Assembly (NCBI GenBank): GCA_963838205.1 | Contig: CAWIQF010000010.1 | Coordinates: forward strand, 62,001-126,000 | From: CAIVVT01 sp963838205 | GTDB taxonomy: Bacteria; Acidobacteriota; Terriglobia; Bryobacterales; Bryobacteraceae | DNA: 64,000 nucleotides | Direction of reading: 5' to 3' | Shown here: positions 10,183 through 18,248 of the stretch, in pieces | Layout: each line of letters begins with the position of its first letter | How positions within the stretch are numbered: position 1 is the first letter of the stretch | Made by a program: the position numbers and the translations under genes | Notes under the pieces: model-generated | What the model saw: only the letters and a program-made list of their open reading frames with translations | Told to the model about the DNA's origin: nothing | The model's database searches: none

Positions 10183-10591
10183 GCGTCCACGCGTTTCTGC
10201 GAAACGATCCACCATGAGCCGGCGGGGCACCCTGGATCCATGAAAACAGGCGCGGATCCAGGGCCACCGCGCGACCCGGTAGGCTGTGGCGCGCGTGCCA
10301 AAATACAAAAATGAAGGAACAAAGCCAATTGTCGACTTTTCTTTTTAGAATGCTAGACTTAAACTGGCTATCTTTCGGTAATTTTGGCTAAAGATTCGTA
10401 GTTGTCAAAGAGCTCGGGGGCACGCCGGATGGGTAGCCATCTGCTTTGAGCTTAAACCCGGTTGTCAAGCTGCTGCGGATCAGGGAACTGGCAGTGGGCA
10501 AGTTTCCGGAGATGCCGTTTGAACTAAGCCTGGGCGGCAGACGCTGCGCGTGCTGATGGCTGACGGGTTGGTCGTGGCAGGGGATATGTTC
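10183..10591. other. Gene-free stretch with hairpins and one repeat copy
   Basis: No coding sequence is supported in these 409 bases. It holds a small hairpin just after the regulator (CGTTTC-TGC-GAAACG, 10192-10206), a longer inverted repeat (10230-10263), an AT-rich block (about 10300-10420) unlike the surrounding base composition, and most of a 95-base repeat found again at 29423. Confidence 0.6.
10230..10263. repeat. Perfect 10-base inverted repeat
   Basis: CCCTGGATCC at 10230-10239 pairs perfectly with GGATCCAGGG at 10254-10263 around a 14-base loop. No T run follows. It could be a transcript-stabilising hairpin or a mobile-element end. Confidence 0.5.
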
Positions 10592-10596
10592 GGGTC
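10502..10596 (+). repeat. Dispersed ~95-bp repeat, copy A
   Basis: This segment matches 29423-29516 (read on the minus strand) at close to 87 percent identity by my hand alignment. Shared blocks include GCCGTTTGAAC, CGGCAGACGCT, CGCGTGCTGATGGCTG and GGGGATATGTTCGGGTC. The match stops where the hairpin over the recombinase start begins, so the mobile element may have inserted at this repeat. Confidence 0.7.
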
Positions 10597-10617
10597 ACAA
10601 GGAGAAGCTTGTGACCC
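10592..10617 (+). promoter_or_regulatory. Hairpin over the ribosome site and start codon of the recombinase
   Basis: GGGTCACAAG (10592-10601) and CTTGTGACCC (10608-10617) are perfectly complementary. The loop is GAGAAG. The Shine-Dalgarno AAGGAG straddles the left arm and loop, and the GTG start (10611) lies in the right arm. Folded RNA would hide the start codon. The structure may also mark the left tip of the element. Confidence 0.6.
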
Positions 10618-11495
10618 ATTCACAAACGTTGCTGCTCGAGGAACTCGAGCGGCGGAATTACTCGCAGACTACCACGCGTTCCTACCTGCGCGCGGTTGAG
10701 GATCTGAGCCGGCATTTCAATCGGCCCGCTGAAGAACTCCGCCCGGAGCACATCCGCGAATACCAGGCGTATCTGTTCCGGGAACGGCATCTCAGCGCCA
10801 ACTCCGTCAATCAACGGGTCGGCGCTCTGCGCTTCTTCTTCAACAAGGCATTGAAGCGGAACTGGAGCGTAGAGGAGACACCGTACCCCAGGAAGCCCCA
10901 CCAACTGCCGATGATCCTGAGCCGGGAAGAAGTCGCCCGCCTGCTCGAATGCGCGCTGACGCCGTTTCATCGGACCATCCTGATGACGCTGTATGCCACC
11001 GGCCTGCGGCGCGCTGAACTGGCGAATTTGAAACTCAGCGACATCGACAGCCAACGCATGGTGATTCGCGTCCAGGGCGGCAAGGGGCGCCAGGACCGCG
11101 ACGTGATGCTCAGCCCGAAGCTGCTCGGCGTGCTGCGGCAGCATTACCGCAGCCTGCGCCAGAAGCCGGCCACCTGGCTGTTCCCCGGCGGCACCTATCA
11201 CAGCGCCGACCGGCCCATCGATCCGAAGGTCGTGTGGCATGCCTGCCGCGAAGCCGCCAAACGGGCCGGCCTCGGCAAGCAACTCCACCCGCACACGCTG
11301 CGGCATTGCTTTGCCACGCATCTGCTCGAGGCCGGCGCCGATCTCCGCACCATCCAGCTTCTGCTGGGCCATCGCGACCTGAAAGAGACCTCCATTTATC
11401 TCCATCTGTCGAGCCGGCATTTGCATGCCACGGCCAGTCCGCTGGACTCGCTCCCGCTGTTCGACCAGCCCGCCAACGGGCCGCAGACGAAGTAG
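10611..11495 (+). CDS. Tyrosine recombinase of an IS91-type element
   Basis: 294 residues with a SAM-like N-terminal domain (1-90) and a full catalytic domain. The catalytic set is complete: R133 (ATGLRR), K158 (QGGKGR), H228 and R231 (HTLRH), H254 (LLGHRD) and nucleophile Y263 (TSIYLHLS). Such integrases occur upstream of the Y2 transposase in some IS91-family elements, and one follows here in the same frame after a single TAG. The GTG start is inside a perfect hairpin. It may resolve or integrate circular intermediates, but its role in these elements is not established as far as I know. Confidence 0.88.
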   Translation: MTHSQTLLLEELERRNYSQTTTRSYLRAVEDLSRHFNRPAEELRPEHIREYQAYLFRERHLSANSVNQRVGALRFFFNKALKRNWSVEETPYPRKPHQLPMILSREEVARLLECALTPFHRTILMTLYATGLRRAELANLKLSDIDSQRMVIRVQGGKGRQDRDVMLSPKLLGVLRQHYRSLRQKPATWLFPGGTYHSADRPIDPKVVWHACREAAKRAGLGKQLHPHTLRHCFATHLLEAGADLRTIQLLLGHRDLKETSIYLHLSSRHLHATASPLDSLPLFDQPANGPQTK

Positions 11496-11516
11496 CTGCC
11501 GCGGCCACCGGTCGAG

Positions 11517-12674
11517 GTGGCCGATGTGATCCGCGCCGCGGGGACACGGTTCTTCGATCGCAGCCGCGGATGGCTGAGCTGGCTGCACGTCAAAGTGCTC
11601 ACCGCCATCCTGCGCTGCCGCACGCCTCTGCTCGGCGCCCATGTGGACGCCTGTTCGCGGTGCGGATACCAAGCCATCTCCTACAATTCCTGCCGCAACC
11701 GGCACTGCCCCAAGTGCCAGACCAATGCGCGCGACCGCTGGCTCGAGGCGCGCCGTCGCGAGTTGCTTCCGACCCGCTACGCGCATGTCGTTTTCACTCT
11801 GCCCCGTCCACTCGCGCCGCTGGCGCTGCAGAACAAACGCGCGATCTACGGTCTTCTGTTTCGCGCCAGCGCCGAGACCCTGCTCGCGGTCGCGCGCGAC
11901 CCCAATCACCTGGGCGCGGAGATCGGATTCTTCAGCGTCCTGCACACCTGGAATCAGCAACTGCTGCACCATCCCCATGTTCACTGTGTGGTTCCAGCCG
12001 GCGGACTGAGTGCCGATCACAGTCGCTGGATTGCCGCCCGGCAGGGCTTCTTCCTGCCGGTGAAAGTGCTCAGCCGCGTCTTCCGAGGCAAGTTTGTCGC
12101 GGGCCTGCGCAGGCTGCACGCGCATGGAAAACTCGGCTTCCACGGCGCCCTCGCTCCACTCGCCGCGCCCAAGGCGTTTGCGGCCATGATCCGTACTCTG
12201 TTCCGCACCGACTGGGTCGTCTATTCCAAACGACCCTTCGGCGGCGCCGAACATGCGCTGCATTATCTCGGCTGCTACACCCACCGCGTGGCCATCTCCA
12301 ATCACCGGCTCGTGTCACTGGCCGACAACAGCGTGACTTTCCGCTGGCGCGATTCGGCCCATAACAACAAGCAGCGCCGGATGACTCTGCCCGTCGAGGA
12401 GTTCCTGCGGCGCTTTCTGCTGCACCTGCTGCCACCCGGCTTCGTGCGCATCCGGCACTTCGGCATCTTTGCTCATCGGCGGCGCCGCAGCCTGCTGCCC
12501 CTGTGCTGCCAACTGCTGGCCGCCGCTCCAACACCGGATGCGCCATCCCCGGACGCCATCGGTCCCCTGTGGACGTGCCCGCATTGCGGCGGCCCGATGG
12601 CGCTGATCGAACGTCTCACCCCGGCGCAAACTCTCCTCCGCTCGCCTCCCACCCTCCATCCCGGACGGCCATGA
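11517..12674 (+). CDS. IS91-family Y2/HUH rolling-circle transposase
   Basis: 385 residues. The N-terminal zinc-binding part has CSRCG and SYNSCRNRHCPKCQ (residues 46-67). The HUH metal site is HPHVHC (H154, H156). The two catalytic tyrosines are Y250 and Y254 in YLGCYTHR, with Cys where the family usually has Arg. The C-terminus carries another CxxC (CPHCGG). It nicks one strand and transposes by a rolling circle. It starts with GTG, 21 bases after the recombinase stop and in the same frame, so coupling or readthrough is possible. The gene appears intact. Element ends were not defined. Confidence 0.9.
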   Translation: MADVIRAAGTRFFDRSRGWLSWLHVKVLTAILRCRTPLLGAHVDACSRCGYQAISYNSCRNRHCPKCQTNARDRWLEARRRELLPTRYAHVVFTLPRPLAPLALQNKRAIYGLLFRASAETLLAVARDPNHLGAEIGFFSVLHTWNQQLLHHPHVHCVVPAGGLSADHSRWIAARQGFFLPVKVLSRVFRGKFVAGLRRLHAHGKLGFHGALAPLAAPKAFAAMIRTLFRTDWVVYSKRPFGGAEHALHYLGCYTHRVAISNHRLVSLADNSVTFRWRDSAHNNKQRRMTLPVEEFLRRFLLHLLPPGFVRIRHFGIFAHRRRRSLLPLCCQLLAAAPTPDAPSPDAIGPLWTCPHCGGPMALIERLTPAQTLLRSPPTLHPGRP

Positions 12675-13171
12675 CCCGATCTTTCTCAACCTCTATAACT
12701 CACCAGCCAGCGCATCACCGCCAGGCGTGCGCCTACGCCGCGTCCCCGCATGCCCACCGCAACTCGACCCTCCCGCATCGATCTCTCGGCCCGCGGGCTC
12801 ACAGCCCGAATCCCATCCGCCGACCGCCGCTCCCACTCCGCTCCAAGCTCACGCCCGCCATTCAAACCCCATAGCCGCACCGTTCCAAGACGGCTTCCTT
12901 CAAACGGCTGTATCGAAAGCGCCCCGACGATCCAAGCTCGCCCATCCCCGAGAGATAATCGCGCCGGGCCGCTCCCGATACAGCACTAACGTTTATCGAC
13001 CACTGGCGCAGTTTCAGGCTGCAGCGTCATCCAGGGCTAACCGCCGGCCGATTGCAGCACCAGAGAGCATGGTGTCGTCCAGCGACCGCTGGAGTCTTCC
13101 TTCGGATCGCAAGCATTCCAGCAATGTCCGCCCTTCCGGCGTCACGTCTCCCGAAGCCCCGTAACTACTAA
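12675..13171. other. Gene-free stretch right of the IS91-like element
   Basis: 497 bases with no supported gene. It must hold the right end (ori end) of the element. A weak minus-strand match to the core of the 95-base repeat (GCCGTTTGAA followed by GAAGCC) lies near 12885-12910. Confidence 0.5.
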
Positions 13172-15229
13172 TCAGAACTTCAGAGTGAACCCGCCAGCGG
13201 CGTTGATTCCCGGCATCGGATAGCCAGGAAGAAATTCATACTGGCGATCGAACAGGTTGTCGACGAGAGCGAAAACGGTGGAGTGCTCGCCCAGCGGATA
13301 ACTGAGACGAAACGTCGCATCCGTGTACTGGCCCATGTAGGTCGTGTGCGTGGTGTCCGTATAGCGGCGGCCGGCCGAAATGCCGCTGAAGTCCACTGTC
13401 AGACGACGCATCGGGATCGCGACCGAGTAGTTGAACTTGCTGGCCGGAACAAGCGGCGGCAGGTTGGTCGATTGAACGTAGGCATATCCGCCCTGAACGC
13501 GGATGTGCCCGAACGGAGTCCATTCGGAGTTGAACTCGACTCCCCGATTGATTGCATTCCCGGCATTTAGCAGGGAGAGATCGGGATAGTTGCCGAGCGT
13601 CACGATGACGTCTCGCAGGCTCGCATAGAACACGCTGGACCAGGCACGAAAGCGGCGCGCCAGTTGGGCATGGAAGGTCGTCTGATAGTTCCACATCGTC
13701 TCCGGCTTCAGGTTCGGATTCGGCGCGGGGAACAAGTACAGTTCGCGCAGGGTCGGGTTGCGAAAACCCCTGGAAGCGTCGAACCCGATCGAATAGCGGT
13801 TCGAGAAGGAGTAAGATGCGCCCACCTCCGGAACTGAAATGACGCCAAACTGCGAGTTGGCCTGGTAACGGTAGCCGGCGTTGAGCCGCAGGCGGTGCAA
13901 AGGAGACCACTGCAAGCGGGTGAATCCGGCCTGCTCGTCGATATGGTGCGTGCCGAAGCTAAAGGGACCGGGCTCCGAGTGCGCCTCGCCGCCGTAGTGC
14001 ATGTCATCGGTGCCCACCTCGACGAGCAACCTTGGACTGAGCACGAACGATTGCGCGGCGCGGACTCCGGTGGCGTCGTCGGTCGAGCGGAAACCGTCGG
14101 AGATGAAATTGCGGCCGTAGCTGCCGAAGGCCCGAATGTAGCCATAGGTCCAGCCATAGGTGTCGGTTGCGCTGGCCGAGAATCCGCCCCGGCCTACGGT
14201 CGCGAAGTTGGCCTGCGAAGCATCGTCCACGGGGCCTGGATCTTCGACATAAAAACGCCCGTAGCGCCCGTCCAGCGACGCCTTCCAGTGATCGGAGAAG
14301 TCGTAGCCCAGCGACAGCGATGTGTCGCCCTCGCGGAAATGCGAGTAGGAACGGTCGCCGTCGGTGTGCGAAACGCCTGCGGTGACGTTATAGAACAGGC
14401 GGCCCAACATGCCCCCGTTGGCCAGCCGATACTGCCCGGTGAGGAACGAGCCGAGACTGGCGGTGAGGCGGGTATCATTCTGCCGGGAAGGTTCGATTGG
14501 ATCGATTTCCACGACTCCGCCCATGGCGTTGCTGCCATAGAGGACCGACGCCGGGCCTTCGGTGACGCTCACGCGGCTGACGTCGCTCAGGCTGAAGAAG
14601 TCCGGCAACGGGTGGCCCATTTCGCCCTGAAAATCGGGGCGGCCGTCCACCACGATGAGAACGCCGGCGTTGGGACTTTCCCCGACGCCGCGGATGCTGA
14701 TCTCGCCGGTGCCGTTCGTGGAGATGCCATAACCGAGAACGCCTCTGTGGGTAACGAATGCGCCTGGGACAAGACGCTCCACGGCGTCGAAAGCGGTGCG
14801 CGCGCCGGTGCTCTCGATGGCTAGCTCGTCACCGGAAACGACTGGAACGGCGCTGTTATCGCTCACCACCACGTCAATCGAGTTCCGAACCATCGCCGGC
14901 TCGAGCTTCACCGTCTGCGGCTGGTCATCGCTCCATGTCGCCAGAGTCTCCTGAACAGGCCCGAAGCCAGCCGCCGAAACCGTTAGCCGTGCGGGCGAGC
15001 GACACGCGAAGCCGACTTCGCCCGAGGTATCGGTGTTCAGGGTGACTCTCGCGGCTCCGGCGCACTGCACTTGTACGGCTGCCTGCGGGACCGATCCGCC
15101 TTGAGAATCGATCACGCGGACCCGAAGCTGGCTGGGTTGTGCCGCTGCCAGACTGCTGAGCGCCAGGACCGGCAAGACGCAAATCAGGGGGTTGGGTTTG
15201 TAAGTGTGAGAGTGCATACGAATGTGCAA
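13172..15229 (-). CDS. TonB-dependent outer-membrane receptor
   Basis: 685 residues: a signal peptide (LICVLPVLALSSLAAAQ), a carboxypeptidase-regulatory-like domain (about 30-110, QLRVRVIDSQGGSVPQAAV), a TonB plug (about 120-230: GTGEISIRGVGES, VVDGRPDFQGE, VTEGPASVLYGSNAMGGVVEID) and a beta-barrel ending in the usual C-terminal Phe (AGGFTLKF). Size and plug resemble vitamin B12 or siderophore receptors more than the giant Oar type. The N-terminus MHIRMHSH is His-rich, and a second ATG at 15217 may be the real start. It is divergent from a cupin gene only 50 bases away. The ligand is unknown. Confidence 0.88.
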   Translation of the reverse strand: MHIRMHSHTYKPNPLICVLPVLALSSLAAAQPSQLRVRVIDSQGGSVPQAAVQVQCAGAARVTLNTDTSGEVGFACRSPARLTVSAAGFGPVQETLATWSDDQPQTVKLEPAMVRNSIDVVVSDNSAVPVVSGDELAIESTGARTAFDAVERLVPGAFVTHRGVLGYGISTNGTGEISIRGVGESPNAGVLIVVDGRPDFQGEMGHPLPDFFSLSDVSRVSVTEGPASVLYGSNAMGGVVEIDPIEPSRQNDTRLTASLGSFLTGQYRLANGGMLGRLFYNVTAGVSHTDGDRSYSHFREGDTSLSLGYDFSDHWKASLDGRYGRFYVEDPGPVDDASQANFATVGRGGFSASATDTYGWTYGYIRAFGSYGRNFISDGFRSTDDATGVRAAQSFVLSPRLLVEVGTDDMHYGGEAHSEPGPFSFGTHHIDEQAGFTRLQWSPLHRLRLNAGYRYQANSQFGVISVPEVGASYSFSNRYSIGFDASRGFRNPTLRELYLFPAPNPNLKPETMWNYQTTFHAQLARRFRAWSSVFYASLRDVIVTLGNYPDLSLLNAGNAINRGVEFNSEWTPFGHIRVQGGYAYVQSTNLPPLVPASKFNYSVAIPMRRLTVDFSGISAGRRYTDTTHTTYMGQYTDATFRLSYPLGEHSTVFALVDNLFDRQYEFLPGYPMPGINAAGGFTLKF

Positions 15230-15279
15230 AGTGTGCTACCAAGGACAGATCGTATCACACATGTCAAATTCGTGCTACT

Positions 15280-15678
15280 ATGCCATGCATGCTGATCAAA
15301 ACTTCGGTCCTGCTGCTGGCCGTTCTGGTGCCCCTCACCTGCCAGGCGCCCCCGCGCCGGCCGCTGGCGACCTCGCTGCAGTGTGCGAGCGGCGACTGCC
15401 CCCTGCTGACAGGAGCGCCGCAGACGGCCGGGATGCGCAGCGGGTTCGTGCGGCTCCAGCCCGGTGCGACAGTCGGCTGGCACACGACCGGCAAACACGA
15501 AGAGGCTCTGGTCATCCTCCATGGCCAAGGCGAAGCCCTGGTTGACGGCCAGGCTAAGCAGAGCTTCGTTGCTCCGGCGTTGGCCTATATTCCTCCCGAG
15601 ACGCGCCACAATGTTCTGAACACTGGCAGCGACGCTCTCGAATACGTTTACGTCGTCGCGCCGGCAGCGGCGCAGTAG
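15280..15678 (+). CDS. Small exported cupin-domain protein
   Basis: 132 residues (129 from the ATG at 15289). A signal peptide with a possible lipobox-like end (LLLAVLVPLTCQAP) precedes one cupin barrel: VRLQPGATVGWHTTGKHEEALVILHGQG (motif 1, with H, H and E ligands) and PPETRHNVLNTG (motif 2 His). Cupins of this size bind a metal and act as sensors, isomerases or oxygenases; nothing here picks one. It is divergent from a TonB receptor. An extended -10-like TGCTACTAT (15273-15281) overlaps the first ATG, so a start at 15289 on an almost leaderless mRNA is possible. Confidence 0.78.
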   Translation: MPCMLIKTSVLLLAVLVPLTCQAPPRRPLATSLQCASGDCPLLTGAPQTAGMRSGFVRLQPGATVGWHTTGKHEEALVILHGQGEALVDGQAKQSFVAPALAYIPPETRHNVLNTGSDALEYVYVVAPAAAQ

Positions 15679-16071
15679 GACGGAGGAAACGAGGCTTGAA
15701 GCTTGGAAGGGAACACAGGTTAATTGCCGAAATTCGGCAGGAGCCTCGAAACGGTCCGAGAGACACAGGAAGCCATCGCGGTGGCAAACAACCGGACCGC
15801 ACATCTGGCTCCGGGCTGCCCAGTTGACAGTAGCGGCCGAAGAGTGACATTTCCGGAAACGGTGCTGATCGGCGCGTCCGCAGCATGGAACCGCAGCCGC
15901 GGCCGATTGACGAATGACCCTCCAGGAGGGGCGCCCTGCTCCGTGGCCCGGACGCCACTGCTGAGACCAATTCCGCCAGCGCCGCGCGGTGGCCGACAAA
16001 TCACTGATAATGCTGATCCGGGGATGGTTTGATCCGTCCTCACGGAGTCATAATGGATCGAGAGGTCCGAA
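15679..16071. other. Gene-free stretch upstream of the haem-sensor operon
   Basis: 393 bases without a supported gene. It should contain the promoter of the kinase-archaemetzincin-regulator operon, but I saw no convincing -35/-10 pair or sigma-54 element. GAGAGGT precedes the kinase ATG. Confidence 0.5.
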
Positions 16072-17697
16072 ATGCTCCGTCATCTGGCGCAGCGTCTGGT
16101 CATTCCACTGACGATGATCGTGGTGGTCGTCGCGGCATTCTCAGGCCTGTACACGACGGCCGGGGAAGAGCGCCAGTTGCTGAGGATGATGAGCGAAGGC
16201 GCCGACCAGCTCTCGCGCAGCATCACCAGCGCCACCTGGCACGCCATGCTGGCCGACCGGCGTCAGGACGCGTATCAGGTGATGAGCACGATCGCCCAGA
16301 AAGAGGGCATCGACCGCATCCGGATGTTCAACCGCAACGGGGTCCTGACCTTCTCCACCAAGCCCGAGGAGATCCGGCACCAGAGCGACCGCAGCCTGGA
16401 TTCGTGCTCGGCGTGCCACATCACTTCCTTGCCCCTGCAGCAGATGGACCTGGCCTGGCGGACGCAGATCTTCCGCAAACCGGACGGCCGGCGCAGCCTG
16501 GACATGGTGACGCCGATCTACAACGAACCGTCCTGCAGCCAGTCGGAGTGCCATGCGCATCCAGCTTCCGACAAGGTCCTGGGTCTGGTAGACGTGCAGC
16601 TCAGCCTGGCCGGCGTGGACAGCGAACTAGCGACGATGAGGATGCGCGTGCTGGTGCGGGCGCTGGTGGAGATGGCGCTGATCAGCGCATTCATCCTGAT
16701 CTTCACCCGGCGCTTCGTCTCGCGCCCGCTGCGGCAGCTAGTGAAAGGGGCCCAGGCGATCAGCCAGATGGATCTCGACCGGCCGATTGAGGCGGCAGAC
16801 GGCAGCATTGAAATCGAGCGGCTGGCCCACGCTTTCGAGCTGATGCGAGTGAATCTGAAGTCGTCCCGGGATGAGATTCTGCAGTTCACTCAAACGCTCG
16901 AAAGCAAGGTGGCGGAACGGAGCCGGCAACTGCAGAGCGCGCAGCAGAAGCTGCAGACGAACGACCGCCTGGCTTCCCTGGGGCAGCTCGCCGCGAGCGT
17001 CGCGCACGAGATCAACAACCCCATCTCGGGCGTGCTCAACCTCAGCATGCTTATGCAGCGCATCCTCAAAGAGGACGGCATTCCGGCCGGGCGCGTAGCG
17101 GAATTCCGCAAGTATCTGACCCAGGTGACGCAGGAAACGACGCGCGTGGGACACATCGTCAGCGACCTGTTGAGCTTCAGCCGGCGCGGCAAGCCGCAGC
17201 GCACCGAAGCCGACCTGAACCGGCTGATTCGCAGCACCGTTTCACTGGTGGATCACAAGCTGAAGCTGGCGAATATGGCGCTGGAGCTGAAGCTCGCGAG
17301 CAGCCTGCCGCATGTGCTGTGCGACGCGGGGCAGATCCAGCAGGTGGTGCTCAACCTGGTGCTGAACGCGGCCGAAGCGATGCAGGCGCATGGAGCGGGC
17401 ACGGTGACTGTGGAGACGCAGGCGGGCGAGGACGGCAAGTCGGTGGTGCTCTCGGTCAGCGATGCCGGCGAAGGCATTCCACCGGAACTGCTGCCGCGCA
17501 TTTTCGATCCATTTTTCACGACGAAATCGGACGGCAAGGGCGTCGGGCTGGGACTGGCGGTTTCGTACGGCATCGTGCAGGCGCACAGCGGCGAGATCGA
17601 AGTGCGGAGCCGCCCGGGCGAGGGCACGGTGTTCACCGTAACACTGCCGCTGCAGAGCGCGGAAGCGAAGCCGAAGGCGGAGCCGCTGACGGCATGA
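16072..17697 (+). CDS. Sensor histidine kinase with periplasmic c-type haem motifs
   Basis: 541 residues. Membrane helices at about 8-27 and 195-212 enclose a periplasmic domain holding a canonical haem c site CSACH (112-116) and a CX4CH site, CSQSECH (155-161). A HAMP domain (about 212-265), coiled coil, H-box (SVAHEINNPISG, H312), N-box (LNLVLNAAEAM), G1 (DAGEGIPPE), F-box (DPFFTTK) and G2 (GVGLGLAVSYG) follow. It should sense redox state or a haem ligand such as NO, CO or oxygen; that is inferred from the haem motifs. It overlaps the archaemetzincin gene by ATGA, and an NtrC-type partner follows, so all three are likely one operon. Confidence 0.9.
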   Translation: MLRHLAQRLVIPLTMIVVVVAAFSGLYTTAGEERQLLRMMSEGADQLSRSITSATWHAMLADRRQDAYQVMSTIAQKEGIDRIRMFNRNGVLTFSTKPEEIRHQSDRSLDSCSACHITSLPLQQMDLAWRTQIFRKPDGRRSLDMVTPIYNEPSCSQSECHAHPASDKVLGLVDVQLSLAGVDSELATMRMRVLVRALVEMALISAFILIFTRRFVSRPLRQLVKGAQAISQMDLDRPIEAADGSIEIERLAHAFELMRVNLKSSRDEILQFTQTLESKVAERSRQLQSAQQKLQTNDRLASLGQLAASVAHEINNPISGVLNLSMLMQRILKEDGIPAGRVAEFRKYLTQVTQETTRVGHIVSDLLSFSRRGKPQRTEADLNRLIRSTVSLVDHKLKLANMALELKLASSLPHVLCDAGQIQQVVLNLVLNAAEAMQAHGAGTVTVETQAGEDGKSVVLSVSDAGEGIPPELLPRIFDPFFTTKSDGKGVGLGLAVSYGIVQAHSGEIEVRSRPGEGTVFTVTLPLQSAEAKPKAEPLTA

Positions 17698-18248
17698 GCG
17701 TGTTGCGGGTGGCGCCCATGGAGCAGGTTGAAGAGGCGCTACTCACGGCCATCGAGGAGGCGCTGCGGCATTGTTTCGGCATCGACGTGCAGCGCCATAG
17801 CGCGCTGGGAGCGCCGGAATTTGCGTGGGACGGCGCGCGGCGACAGTTCAGCGCTCCGTTGATCCTGCGGCGGCTGCTGGTGGAATTGGAGAGCGATAGT
17901 TCGAGCAGGCTGCTGGCGGTGACGAGCCGCGATCTGTACATCCCGATGCTGAGCTTCGTGTACGGGCAGGCACAACTCGGAGGGCGCGCGGGCGTAGTTT
18001 CGATGGCGCGCTTGCGGAGCGAATTCTACGCACTCGCGCCGAACGAAGAGTTGCTGAGAGTGCGGGCGTGCAAAGAAGCGCTGCACGAGGCGGGACACCT
18101 GTTCGGCCTGGTGCACTGCTCCGACACGAGTTGCGTGATGGCGCTGTCGACCGGCGTCGGGCAGATCGATTTGAAACAGCCGCTGCTGTGCGCGGGGTGC
18201 GCGGCGCTGGCGGCCGAAGGGCGAGGCGATTTGAGGGAGAGACGATGA
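17694..18248 (+). CDS. amzA: Archaemetzincin-type zinc metalloprotease
   Basis: 184 residues. The signature HExxHxxGxxHCx4CxM is complete: HEAGHLFGLVHC (H131, E132, H135, H141), C147 and M149, then CAGC (C166, C169) for the second, structural zinc. The spacing between M149 and the CxxC is 16 residues by my count, close to the 17 usually quoted. Archaemetzincins are soluble aminopeptidase-like enzymes without a known bacterial role. No signal peptide is seen. The start overlaps the kinase stop (ATGA), and its own stop overlaps the next start (ATGA), which ties it tightly to the two-component pair. Confidence 0.9.
   Translation: MSVLRVAPMEQVEEALLTAIEEALRHCFGIDVQRHSALGAPEFAWDGARRQFSAPLILRRLLVELESDSSSRLLAVTSRDLYIPMLSFVYGQAQLGGRAGVVSMARLRSEFYALAPNEELLRVRACKEALHEAGHLFGLVHCSDTSCVMALSTGVGQIDLKQPLLCAGCAALAAEGRGDLRERR

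Larger units (their letters stand above)
10592..12674 (+). mobile_element. IS91-like element (recombinase plus Y2 transposase), ends uncertain
   Basis: The two intact genes define the core. The left end is plausibly at the hairpin directly after GTTC (10588-10591), because copy B of the 95-base repeat runs uninterrupted at this point. The right end lies somewhere in 12675-13171. No terminal inverted repeats or target duplications were seen, as expected for this family. Confidence 0.6.

Noticed and set aside
10620..12305. 561-codon open frame on the minus strand
   Set aside because: It is antisense to the recombinase and transposase, both of which have complete catalytic motifs. Long antisense frames are expected at this GC content.
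10183..13171. CRISPR array or tandem repeats
   Set aside because: Only single inverted repeats and one dispersed repeat were found; no regularly spaced direct repeats occur here or elsewhere in the window.
17319..17693. Upstream extension of the archaemetzincin frame
   Set aside because: It runs inside the kinase catalytic domain in another frame. The ATGA overlap at 17694 is the natural start.
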